64,000 nucleotides of DNA from Dialister hominis (GTDB lineage Bacteria > Bacillota > Negativicutes > Veillonellales > Dialisteraceae): positions 726,001 to 790,000 of the forward strand of contig NZ_AP019697.1 in assembly GCF_007164725.1 (NCBI RefSeq), given 5' to 3'. The position numbers and the translations under genes are program-made. Under the pieces are notes generated by a model. That model did not search any database. It was not told the DNA's origin and saw only the letters and a list, made by a program, of their open reading frames with translations. Positions 54,589 to 64,000 of the stretch are shown here, one piece after another (positions within the stretch are counted from its first letter, which is position 1; each line of letters opens with the position of its first letter).

Positions 54589-55013
54589 GGCTTATAGGAC
54601 ATTTCGTGTTGTTTTTATAGTCGATGAGCCCCGCGTTTATCGGGCTCCATCGTCATTTTAAGATTTTCAGTAATTATTAAAGGGTGGACAAAACGTGTTG
54701 GTAAAAAGCCTCAAACCCCTGATAAATACAGGCTAAAATGGGATTTTATCTTTTCAGTGTGAATAATCTTCTGGAAAGATTATCGTTATGAAAAATAGAT
54801 GCCCTTATTGTGTCTTTATCTGCTGCTGATGCGGAAAAGTGCGCATTTGAACACAAACCTGGAAGTGCTGAGAATATGGGCGCTTTTACGCTTCCAGCTA
54901 ATTGTGATGAGATGGATTACAGTGCAGCTCGGGCGTATTTCAGTATGCCCCGTATTCTGCCCTTAATACAAGCATAATATAAATTTTTACCAACACGTTT
55001 TGTCCTATAACCC
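54589..55013. mobile_element. MITE-like element, copy A (425 bp)
   Basis: The element begins GGCTTATAGGACATTTCGTGTTG and, read inward from the right end, GGGTTATAGGACAAAACGTGTTGG, forming an imperfect inverted repeat. TAAATCTC flanks it on both sides (54581-54588 and 55014-55021), a perfect 8-bp target duplication. It codes for nothing complete; a short stretch, MKNRCPYCVFICC then stop (near 54788), looks like the zinc-ribbon start of a transposase. A second inner copy of the right-end repeat is at 54681-54707. An 8-bp duplication and a CPYC start suggest descent from an ISL3-like element. Confidence 0.85.
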
Positions 55014-55254
55014 TAAATCTCCTCCAATCGTTTTATTTGCCGTGTCATTCTTCTTTACAGAATTTTTATACTTTGGCATTGACTATTATCCAAATGGGAA
55101 TTTAAAATGAAAGACAAAGTATGTTCGTTATATACAGGACGGTATATAAATTTAAAATAAGTATAACAGGGCATGGGATCTTTCCTGCTCCCTGCGCCTG
55201 TTCTTACGCGGTCATAAAATTGCAAATATTGTATTTTCATGTTATGGAGGACTC
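55014..55254 (+). other. Non-coding gap between MITE copy A and yraN
   Basis: I see no gene. It contains the right target duplication and AT-rich sequence, and it ends with the yraN ribosome site (ATGGAGGACTC). No clear promoter hexamer pair was found. Confidence 0.5.
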
Positions 55255-55608
55255 ATGGGAACGACAACTTTTGGCCGGGAAGGTGAAAATTTAGCCAAGG
55301 TGTATCTCGAGAAAAAAGGGTATAAATTTCTCGACCGCAATTTTAAGCGGATACATGGCGAAGTAGATTTAATTATGATGGATGGAGATGTTATTGTTTT
55401 TGTAGAAGTGAAAAGCAGGCATAACAGAAAATATGGTGATCCGATTGAGGCAGTTAACAAATATAAGCAAAAGCATATCCGCTATTGCGCAAACTTATAC
55501 CTGTCATCACATCGTATCACTGATCAAAGTGTGAGATTTGATGTTGTAGAGGTACTGGCTTCAGCAGGAAGAGCAGTCCGGTACAGGCATACTCGAAACG
55601 CATTCTAG
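55255..55608 (+). CDS. yraN: UPF0102 (YraN) family endonuclease-like protein
   Basis: This protein of 117 residues has the YraN/nuclease-like fold: an N-terminal GREGENLAKVYLEKKGYKFLDRN helix region (residues about 6-28), the acidic site HGEVDLIMMDGDVIVFVEVKSR (about 36-57, with Glu, Asp and the EVK triad of restriction-like nucleases) and KQKHIRYCANLYL. Its biochemical role is not firmly known. A gene order yraN-comM-dprA is frequent in bacteria, which hints at DNA processing. Confidence 0.9.
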   Translation: MGTTTFGREGENLAKVYLEKKGYKFLDRNFKRIHGEVDLIMMDGDVIVFVEVKSRHNRKYGDPIEAVNKYKQKHIRYCANLYLSSHRITDQSVRFDVVEVLASAGRAVRYRHTRNAF

Positions 55609-55646
55609 AACTTGGTATGGAAATTTAATTGTTGAGGGAGACAATT

Positions 55647-57161
55647 ATGTATGCAGAAGTCTTAGGAACGACAACGTATGGGCTCAACGGGCATGTAATC
55701 GGGGTGGAAGTAGATATCAGGAGAGCGGCAGAAGCATTGGAAATAGTCGGACTTCCGGCCGCATCTGTCAAAGAATCTAAGGAAAGGGTCAATTCGGCAA
55801 TCAGAAATTCCGGGTACCGCTTCCCTGGAAATAAAGTCATCGTCAATCTGGCGCCGGCAGACTTGAAAAAGGACAGCTCGGGGCTTGACCTTCCGATTGC
55901 AATCGGACTTTTGGCGGCCAACGGCGGTATTCCGCTGGATCGTTTGAAAAATATGATTTTCATCGGAGAGCTTTCTCTTCAGGGGGAAATAAGGCCTGTT
56001 CCCGGCGTACTGTCCATGGTATTGACCGGCAAAGCCGCAGGGATAACCAGATATTTCATGGCACCTGAAGTCACGAACGAAGCACTGCTCTGTGATGATA
56101 TTGAAGTGTACGGGCCGAAGACGCTGCGGGAACTGGTTGAATTTCTGGTCGGAGAAAGAGACCTCCCTCAGGCAGTGAGAAAAGAAGACACAGAGGCAAA
56201 AGCCAGTGATGTCGATCTTTCTGAAGTTCAGGGCCAGGTCATCGCTAAACGCGCGCTTGAGATTGCGGCCGCAGGTGCCCATAATGTTCTGATGACAGGC
56301 GCACCGGGATCGGGCAAGACGATGCTTGCCAGAAGGATTACGACCATTCTTCCTCCCATGACTAGGGAAGAGGCGCTGGAAGTAACAAAGATATACAGTG
56401 TGGCTGGCCTTTATAAGGCGGATGACATTATCAGGGAAAGACCTTTCAGAAGCCCGCATCATACGATTTCCATGGCAGGCCTGATCGGAGGGGGAACGAT
56501 TCCGCGTCCGGGCGAAGTAACTCTTTCTCACAGGGGCGTCCTGTTTCTGGATGAACTTCCCGAATTTCCGCGTTCCGTCCTGGAGGTTTTAAGACAGCCG
56601 CTTGAGGACAGGGAAGTGCATATTTCAAGAGTGAATGCATCCTTTGTCTATCCCTCCGATTTTATTCTGATTGCGGCCATGAACCCCTGTCCCTGCGGAT
56701 ATCTCGGGGATCCGCAGCATCAGTGTACCTGCACGGATGGGGAAATCAGGAGCTACGGAAGAAAGATATCAGGACCGCTGCTTGACAGAATCGATCTTCA
56801 TGTAACGGTACAGCGTCCTAAATATAAAGAGCTCATTGCAACGACAAAGGGAGAATCCTCTGCCGAAATTGCAGCCCGTGTTTCAGCGGCCAGAGCAATC
56901 CAGACATCAAGACTTTCCAAATGGCATATGCAGAACAATGCACAGATGGGGCACAGGCAGCTGAAGGAAACCTGCCAGCTTGATAAGGAAGGCACTGAAC
57001 TGCTTCATGAAATATTCGAAAAGCTGCACCTGTCTGCCAGGAGCTATGACAGGATCATCAAAGTTTCCCGTACGATTGCCGATCTTGACGGGCAGCCGCA
57101 GATTCTTGCCAAGCATGTTGCTGAAGCGATAAGTTACAGGAATATGATTCCGCAGAGGTGA
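55647..57161 (+). CDS. comM: YifB/ComM-family Mg-chelatase-like AAA+ ATPase
   Basis: This protein of 504 residues has an N-terminal Lon-type fold (VEVDIRRAAEALEIVGLPAA, VNLAPADLKKDSSGLDLPIA), a Walker A loop GAPGSGKTMLARR (about 216-228), the block SPHHTISMAGLIGGG, Walker B GVLFLDELPEF and sensor IAAMNPCPCGYLG. In naturally competent bacteria ComM is a helicase that drives branch migration of incoming DNA. ATG 55647 follows GAGGGAG. It overlaps or abuts dprA, which supports a role in transformation. Confidence 0.93.
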   Translation: MYAEVLGTTTYGLNGHVIGVEVDIRRAAEALEIVGLPAASVKESKERVNSAIRNSGYRFPGNKVIVNLAPADLKKDSSGLDLPIAIGLLAANGGIPLDRLKNMIFIGELSLQGEIRPVPGVLSMVLTGKAAGITRYFMAPEVTNEALLCDDIEVYGPKTLRELVEFLVGERDLPQAVRKEDTEAKASDVDLSEVQGQVIAKRALEIAAAGAHNVLMTGAPGSGKTMLARRITTILPPMTREEALEVTKIYSVAGLYKADDIIRERPFRSPHHTISMAGLIGGGTIPRPGEVTLSHRGVLFLDELPEFPRSVLEVLRQPLEDREVHISRVNASFVYPSDFILIAAMNPCPCGYLGDPQHQCTCTDGEIRSYGRKISGPLLDRIDLHVTVQRPKYKELIATTKGESSAEIAARVSAARAIQTSRLSKWHMQNNAQMGHRQLKETCQLDKEGTELLHEIFEKLHLSARSYDRIIKVSRTIADLDGQPQILAKHVAEAISYRNMIPQR

Positions 57162-57163
57162 TT

Positions 57164-58252
57164 ATGGATATTTATGCTGCTGCTCTTCCCGGATGTCCGG
57201 GATTAGGTGCCAAAAATATCAGGGAACTGATTGACCACTTCAATACGCCTGAAGACGTATGGAATGCCTCTGAAAAAGATATCATCGATCTTCATGTGCT
57301 GACTCCTGCCAGAGAAAAGGCCTTCCTCAAGTACAGGCGCGAAACGGATCTGGAAAAACTGGGGAAAAAGCTGCTGGGACTTGGAATCCGCTGGTGTACA
57401 TGGGAAGACAGCACGTACCCTTCTCTTCTGGCAGAAACGTCCAATCCGCCGGCCGTGCTCTATTATATGGGAACTTCTCCGGTCTTTGAAAAGACGATAG
57501 GGATTGTGGGATCGAGAAAGGCAACCGCATACGGAATAGAAACAGCCGGACAGTTTGCCAGAGTGCTTTCAAAAGAAGGCGTTACGGTTGTCTCCGGCGG
57601 AGCTAGAGGGATTGACAGTGCTTCGCACAGCGGCGTCTTGCAGGAAAAAGGGAGTACGGTTGTCGTGATGGCATGCGGGCTGGATAAGGTCTATCCGCCG
57701 GAAAACAGGAATTTGTTCCAGCAGGTCATTGATAACGGAGGCACACTGCTTTCTGAATACCCGCCGGGAACGCCGCCTCTTGGACGGCAGTTTCCCGCCA
57801 GAAACAGGATTATTGCCGGAATGAGCCGGGGAGTTATCGTAGTGGAGGCTGCTGAGCGCAGCGGTTCATTGATTACTTCTGATTTCGCATTGGAAGAAGG
57901 AAGGGATGTCTTCTCCGTACCGGGAAGCATATGGATAGATTCCTGCAAAGGAACCAATCAATTGATCAGGAATGGAGCTATATGCTGCACATCGGCAGAA
58001 GATGTCCTTTCCGAATACAATTGGAAGGAAGAAAAAGGGAAGCCTGAGAGCAAGTATCTGGAGCCTTTAACGATTGAAGAGGAGTATGTATTCCATTTCT
58101 GCCAGACCGAAGGAGAAGTCAATTCCGAAGATATATTGCAGCATTCTGGATTTTCTGTGGTAAAATTGACTATGATTTTGCTCCAGCTCCAGCTGAAGGG
58201 ATATATCCAGGAGACTGAACAGGGCAGATATATAATAAAAACAGGATTGTAA
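57164..58252 (+). CDS. dprA: DNA processing protein DprA
   Basis: DprA loads RecA on single-stranded DNA taken up during transformation. The protein of 362 residues has an N-terminal helix-hairpin part (LPGCPGLGAKNIRELIDHF) and the extended Rossmann core GIVGSRKATAYGIETA (about 107-122), VSGGARGIDSASHSG, ACGLDKVYPPENRNLF, SEYPPGTPPLGRQFPARNRI and GVIVVEAAERSGSLITSDFA. A C-terminal winged-helix-like domain (about 300-362) ends the protein. ATG 57164 is chosen behind AGAGG; GTG two codons before is possible. Confidence 0.94.
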   Translation: MDIYAAALPGCPGLGAKNIRELIDHFNTPEDVWNASEKDIIDLHVLTPAREKAFLKYRRETDLEKLGKKLLGLGIRWCTWEDSTYPSLLAETSNPPAVLYYMGTSPVFEKTIGIVGSRKATAYGIETAGQFARVLSKEGVTVVSGGARGIDSASHSGVLQEKGSTVVVMACGLDKVYPPENRNLFQQVIDNGGTLLSEYPPGTPPLGRQFPARNRIIAGMSRGVIVVEAAERSGSLITSDFALEEGRDVFSVPGSIWIDSCKGTNQLIRNGAICCTSAEDVLSEYNWKEEKGKPESKYLEPLTIEEEYVFHFCQTEGEVNSEDILQHSGFSVVKLTMILLQLQLKGYIQETEQGRYIIKTGL

Positions 58253-58320
58253 CATTCTTTCATCAGCCCTTTAAATCGGCGGATCTTCGCATCATTTTAG
58301 GGCAGTTCGATTTTATTCTT

Positions 58321-58348
58321 TTTAGAAACTGCGCTGAAAGTGTATAAT
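58321..58348 (+). promoter_or_regulatory. Promoter of topA
   Basis: TTTAGA (58321-58326), a 16-bp spacer and TATAAT (58343-58348), about 100 bp before topA. Confidence 0.6.
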
Positions 58349-58446
58349 AAAGGAATTGATAAAAGTATTTAAATCATGTATCATTCTTGTTCATAGATCT
58401 GAAAGATGAAAGAACTTGTACTTTATTAAGTAAGTGGAGGAAGATT

Positions 58447-60807
58447 TTGCCAATTACAAGAACAATCACAATAGGAAGCAAACGCAAGACAAGAACAAAG
58501 GCTCCTGCTGAACCATCTTTTAAACGTAAACCAAATCCCAAGGGAAAGCATCTTGTTGTCGTAGAATCTCCGGCTAAAGCAAAAACAATAGAGAAAATTC
58601 TCGGACCGGATTACAAGGTCCTTGCTTCGAAAGGTCATTTGAGAGATCTGCCGCAAAAGACACTTGGCGTTGATATCGATGATAATTTCAAGCCTGAATA
58701 CGTCAATTCCAAGGACAAGGAAGACGTTATCAAGACACTCCAGAAGGAAGCAAACCATTGCAGGGACATTTATCTGGCAACGGACCCTGATCGCGAAGGA
58801 GAGGCCATTTCCTGGCATTTAGCGAAGCTTCTTGATGTGAATCCGGAAGATAATGTAAGAATTGCATTCCACGAAATCACGGCTCCTGCCATCAAGGAAG
58901 CCATTAAGCATCCGGGACCGATTGATTTGAACCGTGTCGATGCGCAGCAGGCCCGCCGCGTCCTTGACAGGCTGGTCGGCTACAAGCTTTCTCCCTGGCT
59001 CTGGAAGCAGGTATACCGCGGCCTTTCTGCAGGACGAGTGCAGTCTGTGGCAACGCGTCTGATCTGCAAACGCGAGGAAGAAATACGCGCCTTCAAACAG
59101 GAAGAATACTGGACAATCGAATGTGTCTATACGACTCCGGAAGGGGATGCGTTTAACGCAAAGCTGGCACAGATCAGCGGAAAACCTGCAGAGCTTCACA
59201 ATGAAGAAGAAGCAGAAAAAGCAGCAGCAGGCGTCCGGAATAAGAATGCGGATGTAGTTTCCGTAACAAAGACAAAGAAGCAGCGCAAGACGAAGCCGCC
59301 TTATACGACGTCCACTATGCAGCAGGATGCTGTCAATAAATTGAACTTCGGATCCAAGAAAACCATGCTTCTTGCGCAGGAACTCTATGAAGGCATCGAG
59401 CTTCCTGAACAGGGGCATGTAGGTCTGATCACTTATATGCGTACGGATTCCACGCGTATTTCTGATGAAATGGTCAAGCAGGCCAGAGAATATATCGGAA
59501 GGCTTTACGGAGACAAGTACCTGCCGGAAAAGCCGAATGTTTTTGCCAAGTCCAAAGAAGCGCAGGATGCCCACGAAGCCATAAGACCGACAAGTCTTGC
59601 ACTTCCGCCGGCCGCATTGAAAGGTGTTTTGAAAAGAGACCGGCTGCGTCTTTACACACTGATCTGGAACCGTTTCATTGCATCGCAAATGGCACCGCAA
59701 ATTGCCCAGAGTACGAATGTCACCCTTCAGTGTGGTGAATTCACCTTAAAGGCAAGCGGACTTCACATTCTCTTTGATGGTTTTACAATCATGCAGCCAG
59801 CCAAGGATGAGAAGAAGGATGAAGAAGAAGCAGCGATTATCCCGCCGCTCAAGAAGGGTGATTCTGTCCTCAATGTCAAGGCAGACGGGAATCAGCACTT
59901 TACTTCTCCGCCCCCCAGATATACAGAAGCAAGCCTGATCAAAGTACTCGAAGAAAAGGGAATCGGCCGCCCGTCCACATACGCTCCGATTCTTGATACC
60001 ATACAGAAACGCCGCTACGTGACCAAGGAAGGAAAGCAGTTTGTTCCAACGGAAATCGGTTTCAAGGTAACGGATCTTCTTAAGAAGTATTTCGATGGAG
60101 TCATCAATGTAGACTTTACGGCCAACCTTGAAAACTGGCTGGATAAGATTGCTGACGGCCATGCGACTTATACAAAGGTCATCACTGACTTCTACAAGGT
60201 CTTTTCAGACGAACTGAACGCAGCTAATGTGGAAGCTTCCAAAAACAAGAAGGAAGAAGCAGAGGTTTCTGATGTTGTCTGCGAAAAATGCGGCGCAAAG
60301 ATGATTGTAAAGCTGGGGCGCTACGGCAAGTATCTTGCCTGTCCGAACTATCCGGACTGCAAGAACATCAAGCCGTACAGCCTGGTCAACGGGCCGGAAG
60401 AGGTTTCTGATGTCCATTGCGATAAGTGCGGTACACTGATGGTTTACCGCATGGGACCGTATGGAAGGTATTTGAAATGTCCCAACTGCAATGCGAATAA
60501 GGCCATTGTCATTGACACTTCCATCGTCTGCCCGAAGTGTCATGAAGGACATATGATCCAGAGAAGAACCAAGAGAGGGCGTACCTTCTATGGATGCAGC
60601 CGGTATCCGGCGTGTGATATGGCACTCTGGAACGAACCGGTAGACCAGTTCTGCAAAGTATGCGGATCGATCATGGTCAAGAAGGTATCCAGAGACGGGA
60701 CAGAGACGATTGTCTGCTCGAACCCTGAGTGTCTGACAGCTCCCAAGAAGAGTACCACTAAAGGAAGAAGGGCAACAAAGAAAACAGCATCGAAAGATGA
60801 AACATGA
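58447..60807 (+). CDS. topA: DNA topoisomerase I
   Basis: This type IA topoisomerase of 786 residues relaxes negative supercoils. After a basic N-terminal extension of about 30 residues come the Toprim domain ([19 protein letters not shown] and [15 protein letters not shown]), the catalytic Tyr in [13 protein letters not shown] (near 329) and [14 protein letters not shown]. The C-terminus has four zinc ribbons with CxxC pairs (CEKC, CDKC, CPKC and CKVC) and a lysine-rich tail. I chose TTG 58447 because GTGGAGGAAG is just upstream and the protein then starts [14 protein letters not shown]. An earlier ATG lacks a ribosome site. Confidence 0.95.
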   Translation: MPITRTITIGSKRKTRTKAPAEPSFKRKPNPKGKHLVVVESPAKAKTIEKILGPDYKVLASKGHLRDLPQKTLGVDIDDNFKPEYVNSKDKEDVIKTLQKEANHCRDIYLATDPDREGEAISWHLAKLLDVNPEDNVRIAFHEITAPAIKEAIKHPGPIDLNRVDAQQARRVLDRLVGYKLSPWLWKQVYRGLSAGRVQSVATRLICKREEEIRAFKQEEYWTIECVYTTPEGDAFNAKLAQISGKPAELHNEEEAEKAAAGVRNKNADVVSVTKTKKQRKTKPPYTTSTMQQDAVNKLNFGSKKTMLLAQELYEGIELPEQGHVGLITYMRTDSTRISDEMVKQAREYIGRLYGDKYLPEKPNVFAKSKEAQDAHEAIRPTSLALPPAALKGVLKRDRLRLYTLIWNRFIASQMAPQIAQSTNVTLQCGEFTLKASGLHILFDGFTIMQPAKDEKKDEEEAAIIPPLKKGDSVLNVKADGNQHFTSPPPRYTEASLIKVLEEKGIGRPSTYAPILDTIQKRRYVTKEGKQFVPTEIGFKVTDLLKKYFDGVINVDFTANLENWLDKIADGHATYTKVITDFYKVFSDELNAANVEASKNKKEEAEVSDVVCEKCGAKMIVKLGRYGKYLACPNYPDCKNIKPYSLVNGPEEVSDVHCDKCGTLMVYRMGPYGRYLKCPNCNANKAIVIDTSIVCPKCHEGHMIQRRTKRGRTFYGCSRYPACDMALWNEPVDQFCKVCGSIMVKKVSRDGTETIVCSNPECLTAPKKSTTKGRRATKKTASKDET

Positions 60808-60820
60808 CAGGAGAAATAAA

Positions 60821-62125
60821 TTGACTGATAAAGTAACCGTAATAGGAGCCGGACTTGCAGGCAGCGAAGCTGCGTTTCAGCTTGCTGAACTTGGAATCCC
60901 GGTAGAATTGGTAGAGATGCGTCCCCTTAAGCAGACACCGGCGCACCATACCGGCTATTTTGCTGAACTTGTCTGCAGCAATTCGCTTCGCGCGGCTTCC
61001 GTGACAAATGCAGTAGGCCTGCTGAAGGAAGAAATGCGCCGCCTTCATTCGGTCATCATGGATGCTGCCGATCACCACTCTGTACCAGCTGGCGGAGCTC
61101 TGGCTGTCGACCGTATGGGATACGCGGAAGCCGTGACTGAAATCGTAAAGAACCATCCGCTGATTACATTTACGGAAAAAGAAGTGACTGAAATTCCGGA
61201 AGATGGCATTACGATCATTGCCACGGGTCCTCTGACAGAGGGAAAACTGGCAGAAGCGATTGAAGATTTTTGCGGCGGAGAGGGCTTTCATTTCTATGAC
61301 GCAGCTGCTCCGATCGTAACAAAAGAATCACTGGATCTGGACGTAGTTTATGCGATGTCACGCTACGGAAAAGGGGAAGCAGCTTATCTGAACTGCCCTA
61401 TGAATGAAGAAGAGTATGCGGCATTCCAGGAAGCGCTCTGTCATGCAGAAATGGCTCCGGTCCATGGGTTTGAAAACAAGAAGGTTTTTGAAGGATGCAT
61501 GCCGATTGAAGTCATGGCGCAGCGCGGAGCAGATACAATGCGATTCGGCCCGTTAAAACCGGTCGGGCTTCCTGATCCGAGAACCGGGGAAACTCCATAT
61601 GCAGTCGTCCAGCTTCGAAGAGACAATGAAGACGATACGATGTACAATATTGTCGGCTTCCAGACTCATCTGAAGTGGGGTGAACAAAAGCGGGTCTTTG
61701 GCATGATTCCTGGCTTATCGCATGCGGAATTCGTCCGTTATGGCGTTATGCACAGGAATACATACATCGATTCGCCCGATCTTTTGAACGAAACCATGGA
61801 AACGAGAAAAAGGAAAGGGCTCTTCTTTGCAGGACAAATGACCGGCGTCGAAGGGTATGTCGAATCCGCCGCATCAGGGATTGTTGCCGCTTACAGCGCA
61901 GCTGCAAGATTCCGCGGTGAAGAACCGGAAGCATTTCCGAGAGAAACCGCCATTGGCTCTCTTTGCTACTACATCTCTCACTTTGATGGCAAGAACTTCC
62001 AGCCGATGAATGTAAATTTCGGACTTATGCCGCAGCTGGAGAAAAGAGTGCCTAAGAAAGAAAAGAACCAGCGCATTGCTGACCGTGCATTAGAAGCAAT
62101 TGACAATTTTATAGAAAATCACTAA
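60821..62125 (+). CDS. trmFO: Methylenetetrahydrofolate-tRNA-(uracil-5-)-methyltransferase TrmFO
   Basis: This FAD and folate enzyme makes 5-methyluridine at position 54 of tRNA. The protein of 434 residues has the FAD-binding start [19 protein letters not shown] (about 5-23), the family block [20 protein letters not shown] (about 46-65), [11 protein letters not shown], and [20 protein letters not shown] use TTG 60821, 7 bases after AGGAG, which gives the standard length; ATG 60797 lies before this site, within the end of topA. topA-trmFO is a conserved Firmicute pair. Confidence 0.95.
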   Translation: MTDKVTVIGAGLAGSEAAFQLAELGIPVELVEMRPLKQTPAHHTGYFAELVCSNSLRAASVTNAVGLLKEEMRRLHSVIMDAADHHSVPAGGALAVDRMGYAEAVTEIVKNHPLITFTEKEVTEIPEDGITIIATGPLTEGKLAEAIEDFCGGEGFHFYDAAAPIVTKESLDLDVVYAMSRYGKGEAAYLNCPMNEEEYAAFQEALCHAEMAPVHGFENKKVFEGCMPIEVMAQRGADTMRFGPLKPVGLPDPRTGETPYAVVQLRRDNEDDTMYNIVGFQTHLKWGEQKRVFGMIPGLSHAEFVRYGVMHRNTYIDSPDLLNETMETRKRKGLFFAGQMTGVEGYVESAASGIVAAYSAAARFRGEEPEAFPRETAIGSLCYYISHFDGKNFQPMNVNFGLMPQLEKRVPKKEKNQRIADRALEAIDNFIENH

Positions 62126-62132
62126 GAGAACT

Positions 62133-62163
62133 GGGCAGTCATATATGGCTGCTCTTTTCTTTT
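62133..62163 (+). terminator. Intrinsic terminator after trmFO
   Basis: GCAGTCAT and ATGGCTGC form a stem around AT, followed by TCTTTTCTTTT, 8 bp after the stop codon. Confidence 0.75.
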
Positions 62164-62173
62164 GCTGAAATGA

Positions 62174-62598
62174 GGCTTATAGGACATTTCGTGTTGTTTT
62201 TATAGTCGATGAGCCCCGCGTTTATCGGGCCCCATCGTCATTTTAAGATTTTCAGTAATTATTAAAGGGTGGACAAAACGTGTTGGTAAAAAGCCTCAAA
62301 CCCCTGATAAATACAGGATAAAATGGGATTTTACCTTTTCAGTGTGAATAATCTTCTGGAAAGATTATCGTTATGAAAAATAGATGCCCTTATTGTGTCT
62401 TTATCTGCTGCTGATGCGGAAAAGTGCGCATTTGAACACAAATCTGGAAGTGCTGAGAATATGGGCGCTTTTACGCTTCCAGCTAATAGTGATGAGATGG
62501 ATTACAGTGCAGCTCGGGCGTATTTCAGTATGCCCCGTATTCTGCCCTTAATACAAGCATAATATAAATTTTTACCAACACGTTTTGTCCTATAGCCC
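62174..62598. mobile_element. MITE-like element, copy B (425 bp)
   Basis: It is nearly identical to the element at 54589-55013, same length and orientation, with about six single-base differences. TGAAATGA flanks both ends (62166-62173 and 62599-62606), a perfect 8-bp target duplication different from that of copy A, so the two inserted separately. The inner repeat GGACAAAACGTGTTGGTAAAAA recurs near 62271. The hairpin GAGCCC/GGGCCC-type stem near 62210 follows the left end. It lies between the trmFO terminator and the HAD gene promoter. Confidence 0.85.
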
Positions 62599-62621
62599 TG
62601 AAATGAAAACCTTTTGGCGCA

Positions 62622-62650
62622 TTGATTCATTAATGGAATGTGAATATGAT
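62622..62650 (+). promoter_or_regulatory. Promoter of the HAD hydrolase gene
   Basis: TTGATT (62622-62627), a 17-bp spacer and TATGAT (62645-62650), just right of MITE copy B and 46 bp before the gene. Confidence 0.6.
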
Positions 62651-62695
62651 AAAATAAGGATAAATTATGAAAATGTTCCATTTCATGGAGGAAAA

Positions 62696-63835
62696 ATGAA
62701 AAAAGTCATATTTGACGTCGATGGCGTACTTCTTAGTGAAGAAAGATATTTTGATATAGCAGCACTGACTGTCTGGGAAATTTTATACAGCCCGAAGTAT
62801 ATGGGCATGCCGGCAGAAAAGGATAATTTTATTGTTGGCACGGTCAATGAAGGACGCATTGCAGAATGCAGGAAAAGCGTGTGGGGAAATGGCACGCTCA
62901 TATCCTGGCTGAAGGCAAGAGGGATCAACTCAAACTGGGATATGGTTCATGCTGCGCTGATTACGATTTTCTGGATCATGGCAGAAGTTTATTCTGCCCG
63001 CTCCGGCGGAGAAAAAGTGGCATTCCGTCTGGAATCGGAGAAAGATGTGCAGGAGACAGGGAAAATATTGATGGGGATTCCTGTTCCGTCTGCGGATAAG
63101 ATATTAGAGAAATGGGAGAAGACAGTGCCGGAGGGGATTTACGGAGAAGATGTCATTCATACACTGGCAGCAGCAATGGCTCCGTCTTTTGCCAATCCGG
63201 ATACATGGGCAGAATTGAGATCTTCTTTTTGGAAAATCCATACGTCAGCTTTTCAGGAATGGTACCTGGGGGATGATAATTATATCCGCTATCTCCATAA
63301 AGCGCCATACAGCGGCGGGAAGCCGGGATTCCTGGACAGGGAAACACCGCTTGCTCCGCCTTCTGGCATAAAGAATATGTTTGAAAGATTGAAAGAAAGC
63401 GGTTATGAGCTTGGGGTTGCGACGGGACGTGCCCGGATTGAAATGGAAGTCCCTTTTAAAACCTATGGCTGGTATGAAGAGTTTGAATCAAACTATTTAG
63501 CGACTGCGTCTGATGCGGTAGATGAATCAAAAATGTACGGAGGAAGTGTTCCTGATAAACCGCATCCTTTTATCTATTTGTGCGCTGCTTATGGCAGAAA
63601 TAAGGAAAATTATCCTGCATATATGGCAGGAACAATTGCGCGCGGCAGCGAAGATGAGATTTATGTCTGCGGGGATTCCTTCTCGGACCTGCTGGGAAGC
63701 AGAGCTGCAGGCTTCAGGTTCATAGGAGTGCTGTACGGAGCAGAGAAAGATAAGACTGCCAGCCTTTTTGAAAAAGAAGGCGTTCCTTACGTGCAGAACG
63801 TACTCGAAATCCCGGATTTATTATCCGGAATCTGA
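62696..63835 (+). CDS. HAD-superfamily hydrolase
   Basis: This protein of 379 residues has the HAD nucleophile motif I near the N-terminus (VIFDVDGVLLS, about 4-14), motif II-like GVATGRARIEMEV (about 239-251) and motif IV ICVCGDSFSDLLGS-type sequence (CGDSFSDL near 326-333). A long insert (about 20-190) forms an unusual, mostly helical cap. It would hydrolyse a phosphate ester, but the substrate is unknown. ATG 62696 follows TGGAGGAA; longer readings run into the MITE. It has no close partner except the partial gene downstream. Confidence 0.82.
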   Translation: MKKVIFDVDGVLLSEERYFDIAALTVWEILYSPKYMGMPAEKDNFIVGTVNEGRIAECRKSVWGNGTLISWLKARGINSNWDMVHAALITIFWIMAEVYSARSGGEKVAFRLESEKDVQETGKILMGIPVPSADKILEKWEKTVPEGIYGEDVIHTLAAAMAPSFANPDTWAELRSSFWKIHTSAFQEWYLGDDNYIRYLHKAPYSGGKPGFLDRETPLAPPSGIKNMFERLKESGYELGVATGRARIEMEVPFKTYGWYEEFESNYLATASDAVDESKMYGGSVPDKPHPFIYLCAAYGRNKENYPAYMAGTIARGSEDEIYVCGDSFSDLLGSRAAGFRFIGVLYGAEKDKTASLFEKEGVPYVQNVLEIPDLLSGI

Positions 63836-63933
63836 CATGCATTCTGGCAGAAGTGCTAACTTTTGCAGTCATTCTTCATGCATGGTAGAATTAAAGTGTA
63901 TTACTTAACTAACAGCGTATATGGAGGTACCAG

Positions 63934-64000
63934 GTGTCACTCTTTCTTCCGCATATTTATGGACAGGAAAAAGTTCAGAAGGAATGGAAATCCTTGCTGA
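63934..64000 (+). CDS. Start of a gene running off the window, function unknown
   Basis: GTG at 63934 has GGAGG 6 bases upstream and opens the frame MSLFLPHIYGQEKVQKEW, which stays open to the window end (22 codons). This is too short to assign a family. Confidence 0.5.
   Translation, partial: MSLFLPHIYGQEKVQKEWKSLL

Noticed and set aside
62585-62695. Longer N-terminus for the HAD hydrolase
   Set aside because: The extra 37 codons run into the MITE end and across the predicted promoter; a good ribosome site precedes ATG 62696.

Overview
The window reads as a chromosomal segment of a low-to-moderate GC Firmicute, most likely a diderm Negativicute of the Veillonellaceae/Dialister type. This assignment is an inference from gene content and order: T-box leaders on valS and cysS, a FapR-type fatty-acid operon, Bacillus-like cysS-mrnC-rlmB-yacP and secG-rnr-smpB orders, a stand-alone citC, and a large tetrapyrrole operon. 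It was not checked against a database. No rRNA, tRNA, CRISPR array, prophage or replication origin was recognised. Most of the window is ordinary housekeeping DNA, with densely packed genes, ATGA stop/start overlaps and many clear intrinsic terminators.

Layout. 1-1757: end of glmS, then trpS. 1778-3596: first copy of an IS1182-family element. 3600-6777 (minus strand): cobO-ptsI and a TVP38/TMEM64 membrane protein. 7118-11600: a promoter and valine T-box driving valS, then folC. 11666-14397: citC, an HD-domain protein and a Sir2 deacylase. 14430-16399: an attenuator-like leader, then amtB-glnB. 16513-24452: a strong promoter, a structured RNA of about 215 nt, a cysteine T-box, then cysS-mrnC-rlmB-yacP and secG-rnr-smpB plus a basic protein with three related repeats. 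24483-26304: second IS1182 copy, with a frameshift. 26303-31239: cell-envelope genes (GerMN lipoprotein, AMIN amidase, polysaccharide deacetylase, NAGPA-domain protein, unknown anchored protein). 31350-32507: an IS30-family element with 3-bp target duplications. 32577-34006: pyrF-pyrE. 34014-42664: a nitronate-monooxygenase-like flavoprotein facing fapR-plsX-fabH-fabD-fabG-acpP-fabF-rnc. 42712-43375: a rubrerythrin gene broken by two in-frame TAG codons behind a near-consensus promoter. 43631-45242: DUF47-PiT phosphate uptake. 45399-47038: rbgA-rnhB. 47118-53839: the haem/sirohaem operon (sirC-hemA-hemC-cobA/hemD-hemB-hemL). 53931-54572: ferritin. 54589-55013 and 62174-62598: two near-identical 425-bp MITE-like elements, each with its own perfect 8-bp target duplication. 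55255-62163: yraN-comM-dprA-topA-trmFO. 62622 to the end: a HAD hydrolase and the start of another gene.

How the parts work together. Translation supply genes (trpS, valS, cysS) are partly controlled by uncharged tRNA; the T-box pairing bases fit the discriminators of tRNA-Val and tRNA-Cys. The cysS-to-smpB block joins RNA maturation and decay (Mini-III, RlmB, Rae1-like NYN protein, RNase R) with ribosome rescue (SmpB). FapR is the likely sensor of the fab operon. The hem operon makes uroporphyrinogen III from glutamyl-tRNA and branches to sirohaem and cobalamin.

The points most worth following up are the structured RNA in front of the cysS T-box, the doubly amber-interrupted rubrerythrin, the MITE pair, the way both IS1182 copies sit at host stop codons and carry a terminator-like right end, and the three-repeat basic protein after smpB.
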